The position numbers were made by a program, and so were the translations under genes. The notes under the pieces were generated by a model. That model was not told the origin of the DNA, ran no database searches, and worked only from the letters and a program-made list of their open reading frames with translations. A stretch of 64,000 nucleotides of DNA. Source: Promethearchaeota archaeon (lineage in GTDB: Archaea; Asgardarchaeota; Lokiarchaeia; Sigyniarchaeales; SOKP01). Below, piece after piece: positions 1 through 8,231 of this stretch. Where the stretch lies: the NCBI GenBank assembly GCA_013375475.1, contig JABXKD010000002.1, forward strand, positions 1 to 64,000. Reading direction: 5' to 3'. Each line of letters begins with the position of its first letter. The first letter of the stretch is position 1.

Positions 1-2
1 AA

Positions 3-119
3 ATAGCATATATTCGCTTCAGTTTGGAAAATCCACCTGCCGATAAAATTGATGGACATTCAGATCCCTGGGGTTATATAATGGATAAGCTGATATTTTT
101 AGCCCATTCGGATGATTAG
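3..119 (+). CDS. C-terminal fragment of an unidentified protein, cut by the window edge
   Basis: An open frame runs in from the left edge and stops with TAG at 117-119, giving 38 residues that read like real protein (for example NPPADKIDGHSDPWGY followed by a hydrophobic stretch ending AHSDD). The other two forward frames either stop sooner or read less like protein. No motif identifies the family. The next open frame begins with an ATG overlapping this stop, which would suit translational coupling. Only the last codons are visible, so no function can be given. Confidence 0.5.
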   Translation: MAYIRFSLENPPADKIDGHSDPWGYIMDKLIFLAHSDD

Positions 120-315
120 ACTAAAAGTGAATAAAATGAGACTTTACACGAAAAAAAATTATAATACCTTAGTAGGAGGTGTGCTAGCTTTACTCTGCGG
201 TATATTGGTGACGGTATCTGATGACAGAGAATATCAATTGAATTTTGATTCTTTTGGGGTTGTGTTCCGGATTCTATTTTTTTCTCTATTTTTTCTATTA
301 CACTGCTTACTCTGA
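112..315 (+). CDS. possible small membrane protein, or a remnant
   Basis: This 67-residue frame starts with an ATG overlapping the preceding stop. It has a basic N-terminus, one clear hydrophobic segment (about residues 20-36) and a second at the C-terminus. The C-terminal third falls in DNA resembling the short dispersed repeat of this region (about 250-285) and its T-rich flank, so the natural C-terminus may have been lost. No family is recognised. It could be a genuine two-segment membrane peptide or the start of a longer gene truncated by the repeat. Confidence 0.3.
   Translation: MIRLKVNKMRLYTKKNYNTLVGGVLALLCGILVTVSDDREYQLNFDSFGVVFRILFFSLFFLLHCLL
250..285 (+). repeat. dispersed repeat, copy 1 (tail only)
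   Basis: Only the end module is visible (GGGGTTGTGTTCCGGATTC) followed by a T-rich run. It matches the GTGTTCC-plus-T-tract ending of the better copies at 6598-6700 and 10528-10592. It overlaps the end of the 67-residue frame at 112-315. Confidence 0.4.
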
Positions 316-410
316 ATAATTATTACTACTTTAACAGTAAAGTAAAAAAATAATTAAAGTAATTAGAAATACTGATTATTGTAAAAAATTAGAAATTTAA
401 ATCAAGTAAG

Positions 411-1028
411 TTAGACTTCCATATTATTGACATAGGTGTTATCCGGTTTATCTTGTATTCTCTTCTGTTTGATAAATGCTGAAAAATTCAAATAAAGAAG
501 CAATCCGAGAGAGATTAGACCGATAAACCATATGGGTGTCCTAGATAATAACATCGAGACTGCTATGAAGGAAAGGCAACACGTAAGCGGGTTCAACACC
601 TGTCCCACTAGTGGATTGCCTTGGGTGGTGTAGTAGTTCTGTTTAAGTTTATCAATTTGAGCGAATTTATTGTCTATAAATGTGCTTCCCCTGGTAAAAA
701 CAATTTTTAGTTTTAAGATGGTGTTATTTAAAAGAGTCAAATTCTCGCATCCTTCTATTACCAGGTGTTTAATGGTACAATTTTCGATGGAAATATTTTG
801 CGCGTTGCGACAGATTAACTTGTCGATTACGAGATTTTTGATCTGGTAATATGACCTGCTTCTGGATATTTTTATAAACAATGGGAGCGTTTCTACTTGG
901 TCAATGACTATTGGGTCAAGACTCGAACCATCTCCCTCCCAATTCATTTCGATTTTTAAGGCATCAATTTTTTTATCTGAGATTTTGATAATTTTAGACT
1001 TATTGTGTGTTAGGAGATTCTGAGCCAA
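411..1028 (-). CDS. membrane-anchored protein with a short beta-helix-like domain
   Basis: A 205-residue protein of unknown function. Residues about 30-130 contain a GDGSSLDPIVID segment, the motif that opens NosD-like right-handed beta-helix domains (compare GNGTYSEPYIIE in the gene at 10683-12170). It is followed by repeated I/L/V-N-rich rungs. Two hydrophobic segments near residues 148-185 form a C-terminal membrane hairpin. The start is TTG, chosen because a GAGGAT ribosome site lies about nine bases upstream. No N-terminal signal peptide is evident, so which side of the membrane the beta domain faces is unclear. No catalytic residues can be assigned. Confidence 0.6.
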   Translation of the reverse strand: MAQNLLTHNKSKIIKISDKKIDALKIEMNWEGDGSSLDPIVIDQVETLPLFIKISRSRSYYQIKNLVIDKLICRNAQNISIENCTIKHLVIEGCENLTLLNNTILKLKIVFTRGSTFIDNKFAQIDKLKQNYYTTQGNPLVGQVLNPLTCCLSFIAVSMLLSRTPIWFIGLISLGLLLYLNFSAFIKQKRIQDKPDNTYVNNMEV

Positions 1029-1106
1029 GATTATTATCCTCTATTAGCTTCATTAGTGGATGAGTTATTAATATTTAGGTAGAAGAGACTATAAAAAAGT
1101 TAGTAT

Positions 1107-1155
1107 AGTTTGAGTCGCCCACGATATTTCGAGATTGAAGTTGAGAAGTTGTTAC
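1107..1155 (+). repeat. dispersed repeat, copy 2
   Basis: Degenerate copy reading GTTTGAGTCGCCCACGAT, then TTTCGAGATTGAAGTTGAG and AAGTTGTTAC. It shares the TTGAGAAGTTGT variant with the copy at 6094-6200, suggesting a subfamily. It sits between two minus-strand genes, just past the stop of the gene at 1182-1604. Confidence 0.6.
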
Positions 1156-1181
1156 TTTAAAGTCTCACATATAGCTCTACT

Positions 1182-1604
1182 TTAGTAATACAACCACTTT
1201 ATGGTTTCTGGAATTAGGACAATGTATAAAAGAAAACTCTCGAGAATCATTTCTATGATGACGATTATAAGAATGACGACTAAGGATTCCTGTGCATTCT
1301 TTTTATATATAATTGAAAAAATCTTAACACCGAGAAAGATATTAATGAAGTATGTTACGATAACAAAAAAAATCTGAAAGAATGAATAAGTAATATCTAT
1401 AGATAAAAAAGATATAAAAAATAAGTCAAGAATGATATTAAAAAGAAATACCATGAGAAGCACTGCAGTTCTCCACAAAAGAATATAGTATAAAGAGATT
1501 CTAAATCGATAGCTCCATCCCTTTTTCCTCTCATACCAATTGACAAGCGTTATACCGATTATTATGATGATGGAATAGCGTAAAAGCTCAATGAATAAGT
1601 CCAT
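1182..1604 (-). CDS. small polytopic membrane protein
   Basis: A 140-residue protein dominated by about four hydrophobic segments (near residues 5-20, 40-63, 72-97 and 108-133), with a short basic loop (YERKKGW) after the first. An AGGA ribosome site lies ten bases upstream of its ATG. It shares no recognisable family motif. The upstream neighbour on the same strand is the larger membrane protein at 1633-3117, only 28 bases away, so the two are probably co-transcribed and may work together at the membrane. Confidence 0.6.
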   Translation of the reverse strand: MDLFIELLRYSIIIIIGITLVNWYERKKGWSYRFRISLYYILLWRTAVLLMVFLFNIILDLFFISFLSIDITYSFFQIFFVIVTYFINIFLGVKIFSIIYKKNAQESLVVILIIVIIEMILESFLLYIVLIPETIKWLYY

Positions 1605-1632
1605 AATATTCTTTCCTTTTTTCTAACACCAT

Positions 1633-3117
1633 TTAAGAATAATTTTTCTCTTCATTATTTGATTTTATTGAAGGAATTGTTTTTTTTATTGTATATACGA
1701 TCACAAATAAAATAAGGCAATAAAGGGCAGTCATAGTTGGAAAGCTAAATAACATAAATGAGTAAGATGGAGTAGGATATTGTAAAAATGCTTGAGCACT
1801 CATGTTCATTGAAAACAGCTGAAAAATGAAAAAACCAATTAATCCACAACTAGTAGAAAAAAAAATAATTGCATCTGTTTTTGAGAGGTGAAACCCAAAC
1901 CATTTAGTAGTAAACTCCCTCGAATTATCAATAACTTTGACAATCTTATCCAAACGACGGTTTTTTAATATTTTTGCAATAGGATAATAGCAGAAAAGTA
2001 CAAGTAAGATAAATATAACATCAAAGAAATCAAAATCTAGTATTGAAAACCTAAAAAATCCTCCAAATAATAGAACAAAAGATATATACAACCAAGTGAT
2101 AACTACGATATATATTAGTGCTACTGAGAGTAAAATTATAGCCCTATGAGGAGTTAATCTAATTTGAAACCACGATAGCTTATCAGAAGTTTTTGTTCCT
2201 CTAGAGTTTGATTTTTTAAGAAAAAAACTAGAGATCATGAGAGCTAAAAATATACAGAAAAAAATTATGGTTACGATAAAGTCTTCATTTTGGTAAGGAT
2301 TAGGAGCGTTGGGAAATATTCCTAAAAAAGATGCTAATTCATTATTGAATAGTGCGAGGTGACAAAAGATCCTAGCTGAAACGAGAATAATCACTACAAA
2401 AGAAACTATAAAAACGAGAAGACTATAGTTCTTAGAAATCTTTTTTGATTTATCAATGGGTTTGCCTCTTCTAACAATAAATAAACTGTAAAGGCAAAAC
2501 AAAAAAAAGGTTGCCATTATTGCAATTGGAACATTATTTAACAAAATATCGTGCGAAGTTGCCTGATATGGCCCTAGGGGAATCAAACAAAGCGAATCAA
2601 ACAGACCTGAAGAAAAAAAAGGATGTAATATAGATTCAAAAAATAGTTGTACAATGAAGACTATCCCGACTAATGACACACAAAATATAAATAACGACTG
2701 ACCGTGAGATATTTTTAACCCAAAATAGCTTACGATTCTTTCTTGAGGAATGATTTTTTCTTTACCCTCGCGCGTGTTATTTTTGCGCAGTAAAATTTTT
2801 CTTAAAGCATAGATGCTTAGAATCAGAAATATAGTAGATACAATTATCCTTATAAGAATTGGAAAAAAATGGTAGATCAAGTAATTTTCAGGACGATAAG
2901 ATGAATCCAACAAGTACTCAGGAAGTGTATAGAATAGAAAATTAAATAAATTGATGAAAACATCTCCAGCTAAAGTACTAGGGATCATAAAAATCCCTAG
3001 AATGGATAAAATCAAAAATAAGCTGGTATGTGAACGACTTAACTCAAATCTAAATAATTTTAATCCTGAATTATTAAAACCTGACTTTTGTTTTTCTTTA
3101 TCTTCCATATTGATCAT
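1633..3117 (-). CDS. large membrane protein built from repeated membrane units
   Basis: A 494-residue protein with many hydrophobic segments. It looks internally duplicated: a charged linker followed by an aromatic-rich turn and a long hydrophobic helix recurs, as in LFRFELSRSHTSLFLI, YFGLKISHGQSLFIF, WFQIRLTPHRAIILL and WFGFHLSKTDAIIFF, with a more divergent unit around residue 225. Spacing between units is about 90-120 residues and each carries two or three transmembrane segments. No transporter or enzyme motif is recognised. ATG at 3117 or at the fourth codon are both possible starts. It precedes the small membrane protein at 1182-1604 on the same strand. Confidence 0.65.
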   Translation of the reverse strand: MINMEDKEKQKSGFNNSGLKLFRFELSRSHTSLFLILSILGIFMIPSTLAGDVFINLFNFLFYTLPEYLLDSSYRPENYLIYHFFPILIRIIVSTIFLILSIYALRKILLRKNNTREGKEKIIPQERIVSYFGLKISHGQSLFIFCVSLVGIVFIVQLFFESILHPFFSSGLFDSLCLIPLGPYQATSHDILLNNVPIAIMATFFLFCLYSLFIVRRGKPIDKSKKISKNYSLLVFIVSFVVIILVSARIFCHLALFNNELASFLGIFPNAPNPYQNEDFIVTIIFFCIFLALMISSFFLKKSNSRGTKTSDKLSWFQIRLTPHRAIILLSVALIYIVVITWLYISFVLLFGGFFRFSILDFDFFDVIFILLVLFCYYPIAKILKNRRLDKIVKVIDNSREFTTKWFGFHLSKTDAIIFFSTSCGLIGFFIFQLFSMNMSAQAFLQYPTPSYSFMLFSFPTMTALYCLILFVIVYTIKKTIPSIKSNNEEKNYS

Positions 3118-3261
3118 TCTTTATTTTCTAATGCTAAATTGATTGATTAATTTAAAAAGATTCAGGATTGATTGTTGCTATTTATAACAAATAGTATGTC
3201 TTTTAATACATGAAATTTGTCTAATTACACATAAATGTCATCCTTCGTAAGGTTCATTTAC

Positions 3262-4557
3262 TTATAATAATGGTTTTTTTGGGCTTTTTTTTATGTAGAG
3301 GAAAGCTGTTGATACATTGATAACGGAAATGATTCCTATTAGTAAAATCATGATAAATAGGTTATATCCCGGGATTATTAATCTAGGATCAGTAAGTATG
3401 TCTCGATCAAATAAATAGATCCGATGTCTCCCTCCAGCTACTATATACCTACCATCAGATGATATATCTAAATTATAATCATAACTTGAGGCAAATGCTC
3501 CATCTAATCTATATCTCCATATTGGTATTGAACTATTTCTATTAAAAAGATAAAGAAAATTATCATAACTTTGTGCTGCAATATAGTCTCCATTATATGA
3601 AATAGCAACTGATGCAATTTCATCTTTTGTCAAGTAAATCCATTCGGGTGTTGGATTTGATCGATTAAATAAGTATACATTATGATCCGCAAAGCCACCT
3701 CCTACGGCAATATAATTTCCGTCTTTAGATACTTTAATAGAACCTACCTCATCAGAAGTGTTATATGTCCATATTGGAACTGAACTGTTTTTGCTAAAAA
3801 GATACACTTTATCACCGCCAGATGCTATATAATTACCGTCTGCAGATATCGATAAAGATACGCTCATATCCCCTGACAAAGTATAATCCCATTCAGGTGA
3901 AATTTTCGAGGTATTAAAAAAAAAAAGCTTTGCAGCATTATCAGTAACTGCCATATATTTACCGTTTGAAGAGAGTGCCACTCTAAGTGCTAAACCTGTT
4001 GTGGGAAATTCTAAAATTGAAGAAAGTTCTGTATTGTTAAAAAGAAAAACTTTATTACGCGTACCACTTGCGGCGGCTGCTAAAGTCCCATCATCAGTAA
4101 TCCCTACATCATAAATCCAACCTCCTGTATAATACAACCAGTGGGGTGTGGAATTTGCATTAGTAAAACTATAAGCCGTTGCTTCGGAGTAACCTCCACC
4201 TACAACAATGTTAGATCCACTTGCTGAAATCGCTACTGAACAGAAACTATTCACAATTGAATAATTCCATAACGGCTTCTTTGCGTTAGAAGTCAAGTTA
4301 TCAAATAAAAACAGCTTCCCATTTTCCGGCAAATTAATATTATACATATTATTCTGGCTGGTAGCTGTTATATAGTGACCATCAGAAGAAATTGCTACCG
4401 CAGAGGGGTATTGGTTTCCCGTTGAGTAGGACCATAGTGGAGTTGTTGAAGGATCTGAATATATAAAAGCAGAACTCTCACTAATTAACAAAGAATTCGC
4501 TAACATGATGAATGCAAATAAAAGTAAAAAATGAACCTTAAGTCGTTTTAAATTCAT
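3262..4557 (-). CDS. secreted, membrane-anchored beta-propeller protein
   Basis: A 431-residue surface protein. An N-terminal signal peptide (basic MNLKRLK, then a leucine-rich core ending near ESSA) is followed by seven or more propeller repeats. Each has a core of the type AISxDGxYIxxG, then YLFNRxSxxPxWxY, as in WD40- and PQQ-like propellers. The C-terminus has PGYNLF, one transmembrane helix and a lysine-rich tail. That layout resembles archaeal sorting or anchoring signals of the PGF-CTERM kind. Many NxS/T sequons suggest an exterior location. The ATG two codons inside the longest frame, which starts at TTG, is preferred because it gives a normal signal peptide. No catalytic residues are visible; binding or scaffolding at the cell surface is an inference. 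Confidence 0.75.
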   Translation of the reverse strand: MNLKRLKVHFLLLFAFIMLANSLLISESSAFIYSDPSTTPLWSYSTGNQYPSAVAISSDGHYITATSQNNMYNINLPENGKLFLFDNLTSNAKKPLWNYSIVNSFCSVAISASGSNIVVGGGYSEATAYSFTNANSTPHWLYYTGGWIYDVGITDDGTLAAAASGTRNKVFLFNNTELSSILEFPTTGLALRVALSSNGKYMAVTDNAAKLFFFNTSKISPEWDYTLSGDMSVSLSISADGNYIASGGDKVYLFSKNSSVPIWTYNTSDEVGSIKVSKDGNYIAVGGGFADHNVYLFNRSNPTPEWIYLTKDEIASVAISYNGDYIAAQSYDNFLYLFNRNSSIPIWRYRLDGAFASSYDYNLDISSDGRYIVAGGRHRIYLFDRDILTDPRLIIPGYNLFIMILLIGIISVINVSTAFLYIKKSPKKPLL

Positions 4558-4793
4558 TTTCAATATTAAATTAGCTGTATTTTTTTAAAAAATCACTGTA
4601 AGTTTTTTTAAATCTTCAATAATTCCTAATTTATTAATATTCCTTAAAAAGATTCAGTATCTATTGTTGTCAAACAAAACAAGATGTATGTCATGTAAGA
4701 CATAAACTTTGTTCAATTAAAATAAATATTCTAACTCATAAAAATTAGGTATAGAAGGTTTTAATAATCAATATACTATATTCTGTACTTAGG

Positions 4794-5258
4794 ATGAATT
4801 CTATTACCGATTTATTTGAAAAATATCATTTAGATAGTTTTGAGGAAGCGCTAGAGCTAAGAGGTAATGAAAAAATTACTTTTTTTAATGATCTAAATTC
4901 TCTATTAAGATCAATTTGCAGAATTTTTGATAAATTAACAACAATATTTTCTCTTAGGGGTGGGCAAGTATTGATGAGCTTAGCAAAATTACAGGATTCT
5001 GAAGAGGTTATCTCCAAAACTGATGTATTGAACTGTTTAAATATAGATCGGCGGGAAAAATTGATCCACGCTTTTGATTATTTATTAGAGCAGAATTATA
5101 TTAAGATTAAAAAAAAAACGAGTAAGTTTCATATGGTTAAATTGAATGAACAGGATAACCCCGATTTTACCTTATTACGGGAAATCGTGCAGAAATTTTG
5201 GACCTCACCTCAGGAGGAAAAAGATAAAGCAAAATCATGGAGTGGAATAGAACGATAA
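4794..5258 (+). CDS. probable winged-helix regulator
   Basis: A 154-residue soluble protein. Residues about 50-125 have the pattern of a winged-helix DNA-binding fold: RGGQVLMSLAKL, then SKTDVLNCLNIDRREKLIHAFDYL and LEQNYIKIKKKTSKFHMVKL, with a strand-turn-strand wing rich in lysine. A TATA-like AATATACTATATT lies about 24 bases before the ATG, so the mRNA may be nearly leaderless. Its end overlaps the start of the membrane protein gene at 5237 by 22 bases, implying translational coupling; the two are likely one functional unit. The family is not recognised by name, and the DNA-binding role is inferred from pattern only. Confidence 0.5.
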   Translation: MNSITDLFEKYHLDSFEEALELRGNEKITFFNDLNSLLRSICRIFDKLTTIFSLRGGQVLMSLAKLQDSEEVISKTDVLNCLNIDRREKLIHAFDYLLEQNYIKIKKKTSKFHMVKLNEQDNPDFTLLREIVQKFWTSPQEEKDKAKSWSGIER

Positions 5259-6127
5259 GGCAAAACCGGAAAATTCCAGAGATTAGATTTGAGAACGATG
5301 AAAATGCAAATCAGTTTTTTACATTGATTAAAACGGAATATTTAAAAAATTTATATCAAACCTATTTTTGGTTAATTTTGCTGGTTACGATCTATGTGGT
5401 TTACGAGTTAATAACGACTTCTTTTACTCCTACCATTACAATATTAATTATAGACCAAGTCATCATCTGCGTGCTTCTTTCGTTCTACTTATTAATCTAC
5501 TTCTTCAATTTATCCTATATCAGGTTTACACCTACAATAATAAATTTTCTTGAAAAAGAATTGCGCTTGCTAGATTTTAGGTTTCAAAGGAAATATAAGA
5601 TCAGACCCTCCAACTTTTTATTTGTTTGTTTTACAATTATTGTATTTATTCTCGTTACAATTGGTACTTACCTTTATTCTAACAACGATGTAATATCCCT
5701 CATTATGAGATTACTTATTGTTTATATCTTTACAGGCATTACAATACCGGTACTTCGCGGGAAATTACACGATTTTTTTATTGTAAGCTTGAAAAATTCA
5801 TATTTTGTTCAAATAGAACTAAGGTTTAAATTAATTAAACATAAAGAAGTAGAATCTCAAACGGTTAAAATTTTTATGACCTCAAATAAGTTAGGTTCTA
5901 AAGCAGATCACTCAGGAAATGCGCGTTATAATAGAATAAGTGAAAAAAGATGGCTTCAAAGGAAAAATAACCGAACTTTACCACGTTTTATAACTAGAAA
6001 CTCTCTCTTTTTTCATGAAAATGCCACTTTAATAAACTTCAAGGAACAATTTTTGAATATCGTTTCAGCAATTCGAGAGTGGGATACAACTAAAGGTTCA
6101 GGCTTAGAGTGGAACAGGTTTGTGTGA
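5237..6127 (+). CDS. membrane protein coupled to the upstream regulator
   Basis: A 296-residue protein with about four transmembrane segments (two near residues 40-85, two near 125-175) and a soluble, basic C-terminal region of about 115 residues (for example SEKRWLQRKNNRTLPRFI). Its last residues, KGSGLEWNRFV, are encoded inside a copy of the dispersed repeat (6094-6200), so the present C-terminus may have been altered by the repeat. No family motif is recognised. Overlap with the preceding winged-helix gene suggests a sensor or effector paired with that regulator, which is inference. Confidence 0.55.
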   Translation: MEWNRTIRQNRKIPEIRFENDENANQFFTLIKTEYLKNLYQTYFWLILLVTIYVVYELITTSFTPTITILIIDQVIICVLLSFYLLIYFFNLSYIRFTPTIINFLEKELRLLDFRFQRKYKIRPSNFLFVCFTIIVFILVTIGTYLYSNNDVISLIMRLLIVYIFTGITIPVLRGKLHDFFIVSLKNSYFVQIELRFKLIKHKEVESQTVKIFMTSNKLGSKADHSGNARYNRISEKRWLQRKNNRTLPRFITRNSLFFHENATLINFKEQFLNIVSAIREWDTTKGSGLEWNRFV

Positions 6128-6200
6128 GTAGTTGACGATACGCGTAAGTTTAGTTTCGAAGTTGAGAAGTTGTGTTCCTGAATTAAATTTTTTTTATTCT
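6094..6200 (+). repeat. dispersed repeat, copy 3 (full length)
   Basis: One of two full-length copies: AGGTTCAGGCTTAGAGTG, then AGGTTTGTGTGAGTAGTTG, ACGATACGCG, TTTCGAAGTTGAGAAG and TTGTGTTCCTG, ending in a run of eight T. It overlaps the last 34 bases of the gene at 5237-6127 and lies between that gene and the convergent zinc-ribbon gene at 6243-6485. Confidence 0.8.
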
Positions 6201-6242
6201 ATTTGCAATTCCAAATCGCATAAGGAGATTAAATCTCTCTAT

Positions 6243-6485
6243 CTAAATCCTCCAGTCTACAGATTTTAGAAATATATATAAAAATCCTCCTATCAATCCA
6301 ATTATGGCAGATATTACTATACAAAGGACAGAATTATTTCCTCCTATCGCTGTTACATTCCTCGATTCACATTTAGGGCAATTTCGTAGGTAATCTCCTT
6401 TTTTAGGGCAATTTGCATCTGATCCATGTACTTTTACAGAGAATCTATGATTACAGTCTTTACATCTATATTTGCATTCTGTCAT
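6243..6485 (-). CDS. zinc-ribbon protein with a C-terminal membrane anchor
   Basis: An 80-residue protein. The N-terminus carries a zinc ribbon (CKDC about ten residues in, CPKC at about residue 37, plus extra cysteines in CKYRCKDC and NCPK). One transmembrane helix (about residues 53-74) follows, so the zinc domain would sit in the cytosol on a tail anchor. It is flanked by two full-length copies of the dispersed repeat in direct orientation about 500 bases apart. Function unknown; such small ribbons often act as protein or nucleic-acid adaptors. Confidence 0.6.
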   Translation of the reverse strand: MTECKYRCKDCNHRFSVKVHGSDANCPKKGDYLRNCPKCESRNVTAIGGNNSVLCIVISAIIGLIGGFLYIFLKSVDWRI

Positions 6486-6597
6486 TTTTTCACTTACGAA
6501 TTTTTATTCACTTTAGACTGTATATTGGTTTTAGGATATATAAAGCTATTTCACCTTTTTGGTGGTGAAAATGGGATTTTATGTGTAAAAAGAAGTA

Positions 6598-6700
6598 AGG
6601 TTCAGACTTAGAGTGAATCGGGTTTGTGTTGAGTGGTAGACGATACGAGTTTTGTTTCGAGATTGAAGGGAAGGGGTGGAGTTCCAGATAAATTTTTTTT
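6598..6700 (+). repeat. dispersed repeat, copy 4 (full length)
   Basis: The most complete copy: AGGTTCAGACTTAGAGTG, GGGTTTGTGTTGAGTGGTAG, ACGATACGAG, GTTTCGAGATTGAAGGG, GGAGTTCCAGATAAA and a run of eight T. Read in the frame starting at GGTTCAGAC it gives GSDLE, stop, IGFVLSGRRYEFCFEIEG, suggesting descent from coding DNA. It lies upstream of the acetyltransferase gene at 6821. Confidence 0.85.
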
Positions 6701-6820
6701 ATTTTTAATCCCATTGAATAACGATAGGAAATATTATTATTGTCTGACTTATTCATTTTTTTAATTAATTGCTACCTTAGCAAACCATTCATACATAAAT
6801 ATCGAATTTATTGTGAATAA

Positions 6821-7981
6821 ATGATACAAGAATTAGAAAAAAAGGACTTTCAAAAAGTAGAGTATTTGTTTGGGGAAAGATCTTTTATTAATAGTTTCCG
6901 AAGTCACCTTGAAAGAACTCCTGTTCCAAAACAAGTGTTTGTAGATGATATAAAAAATCCACAAACAGCGGTAATTATCATTATTCCTAGTCTCTTCTTT
7001 GGAGGTCGAGCGGATAACGAGGAGTTCAACAAAGAATTAAGAAAAATGCTTTATGAAGATCTGCTTCTAATTTTCAAAGAAAAACAACTTCTAGAAATTG
7101 ACTGTTATGTTTCTAACAATGCTTGGGAGAAAGCCGTAAAATCTGTTCTCAAAGATCCATTTCTCTATAATCGATACTATTATGAGATTAAAGAACTGAA
7201 GCTGAAGCATTGGAGAAACCTTATTCCTGAAGGTTATAGTATAAAACCAGTCGATCTAACACTATTGGAAAACGATTATTTGAAAAACTTTGACTGGTTG
7301 ATAGAGGAAATAGAAGAAAATTGGTTTCCCCTTGAAGATGGTTTGAAGGAAAATCGAGGATTCTATCTAGTTCGAGAACAAGAAGAAATAGTATGTTGGT
7401 GCACAACCGAATATCTAACGGCTGATAATGAAATTGAGGTTGGCATAGCAACGAGAGAGGAGTATCAAAGAAAAGGTTTTGCTTCAATAATTGGTTCAGC
7501 AACAGCTGAATTTTGCCTAGAAAAGTACAAGTCTGTTGGATCGCATTTTGGTATTACTAATGTTGGTTCTTATAAAACTGCAGAAAAGATTGGGTATGAA
7601 AAGATAAGAGAATACAAGAAAGCAGCAGCTTTCATTAATCAAGTGGATAATTGGGTCGCAAATGGTTTTCAGAAATCACGGAATAAAGATTATGAGGAAT
7701 CCATCAGTTGGTACGAAAAAATTGTCGATGCTGCAAATAAAGAAACTACAGAATATCTAGAATCCTACTATCTTAATGGAGAATTTCCTATTGAACGAGT
7801 ATGTTTCAGAATAAGTACTTTTTTTTCTGCGTTAGGTAATATTCAGAAAGCAGTTGATTATCTAAGAAAGGCGATTGAAATCGGATTTAAAGAAAAAGAG
7901 GAACTTCTTGAATGTAAATTATTGGAACCCCTGCATGGAACAGAAGAATGGAATAAAATGATTCAACTAATGAGAAATTAG
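6821..7981 (+). CDS. GNAT acetyltransferase with a C-terminal TPR-like domain
   Basis: A 386-residue protein. Residues 1-130 form an N-terminal domain like that of GNAT_acetyltran (ZmaR-type) proteins. Residues about 140-270 are the GNAT fold, with the acetyl-CoA-binding signature EVGIATREEYQRKGFASIIGS (the Q-R-K-G-F-A loop), then NVGSYKTAEKIGY. Residues 280-386 form a helical tail reading like TPR units (NKDYEESISWYEKIV and LGNIQKAVDYLRKAIEIGF). An acceptor cannot be predicted; ZmaR itself acetylates an antibiotic. The TPR fusion suggests a protein partner. It is monocistronic, between two repeat copies in the accessory region. Confidence 0.8.
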   Translation: MIQELEKKDFQKVEYLFGERSFINSFRSHLERTPVPKQVFVDDIKNPQTAVIIIIPSLFFGGRADNEEFNKELRKMLYEDLLLIFKEKQLLEIDCYVSNNAWEKAVKSVLKDPFLYNRYYYEIKELKLKHWRNLIPEGYSIKPVDLTLLENDYLKNFDWLIEEIEENWFPLEDGLKENRGFYLVREQEEIVCWCTTEYLTADNEIEVGIATREEYQRKGFASIIGSATAEFCLEKYKSVGSHFGITNVGSYKTAEKIGYEKIREYKKAAAFINQVDNWVANGFQKSRNKDYEESISWYEKIVDAANKETTEYLESYYLNGEFPIERVCFRISTFFSALGNIQKAVDYLRKAIEIGFKEKEELLECKLLEPLHGTEEWNKMIQLMRN

Positions 7982-8009
7982 ACATATTCAACTCTTTTTC
8001 ATATTAGTA

Positions 8010-8055
8010 TTCAAGATTTAAGAGTGGGATTGTGTTCCAGATTTAATTTTCTATT
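8010..8055 (+). repeat. dispersed repeat, copy 5 (end module)
   Basis: Reads CAAGATTTAAGAGTGGGATT, then GTGTTCCAGATTTAA and a T-rich run. It lies 29 bases after the stop of the acetyltransferase gene and meets the stop of the tiny minus-strand frame at 8051-8149. Confidence 0.6.
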
Positions 8056-8149
8056 TGTTTTTTTCTATTTCGCTAATTAACTTAAATCTTGGGAGTTCAT
8101 ATTGAATGGTCAGCTCACAGTTCGATTCCTTAGAAATTTTCATTAACAT
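8051..8149 (-). CDS. candidate 32-residue small protein
   Basis: A very short frame beginning MLMKISKESNCELTIQY and ending SEIEKNK. The case for it is a clean GGAG ribosome site about six bases before the ATG (AAAGGAGTTTAATATG) in a stretch with no other gene, and its stop sits exactly at the edge of a repeat copy. There is no known motif. It could be a real micro-protein or the remnant of a larger gene. Confidence 0.35.
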   Translation of the reverse strand: MLMKISKESNCELTIQYELPRFKLISEIEKNK

Positions 8150-8231
8150 ATTAAACTCCTTTCAATGCTTTTTATAAAAATATTTATCGAATATCAATCA
8201 AGAATTTGGTTATTTCCATATTTTTAGGAGA

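Noticed and set aside
6426-6611. A 61-residue plus-strand frame
   Set aside because: It overlaps the antisense of the zinc-ribbon gene and ends inside a repeat copy; it is a shadow frame.
6508-6756. An 82-residue minus-strand frame
   Set aside because: It is the antisense of a repeat copy and its flanks; the peptide has no coherent composition and no ribosome site.
7221-7502. A 93-residue minus-strand frame inside the acetyltransferase gene
   Set aside because: It is antisense to the conserved GNAT domain and has no protein-like features of its own.
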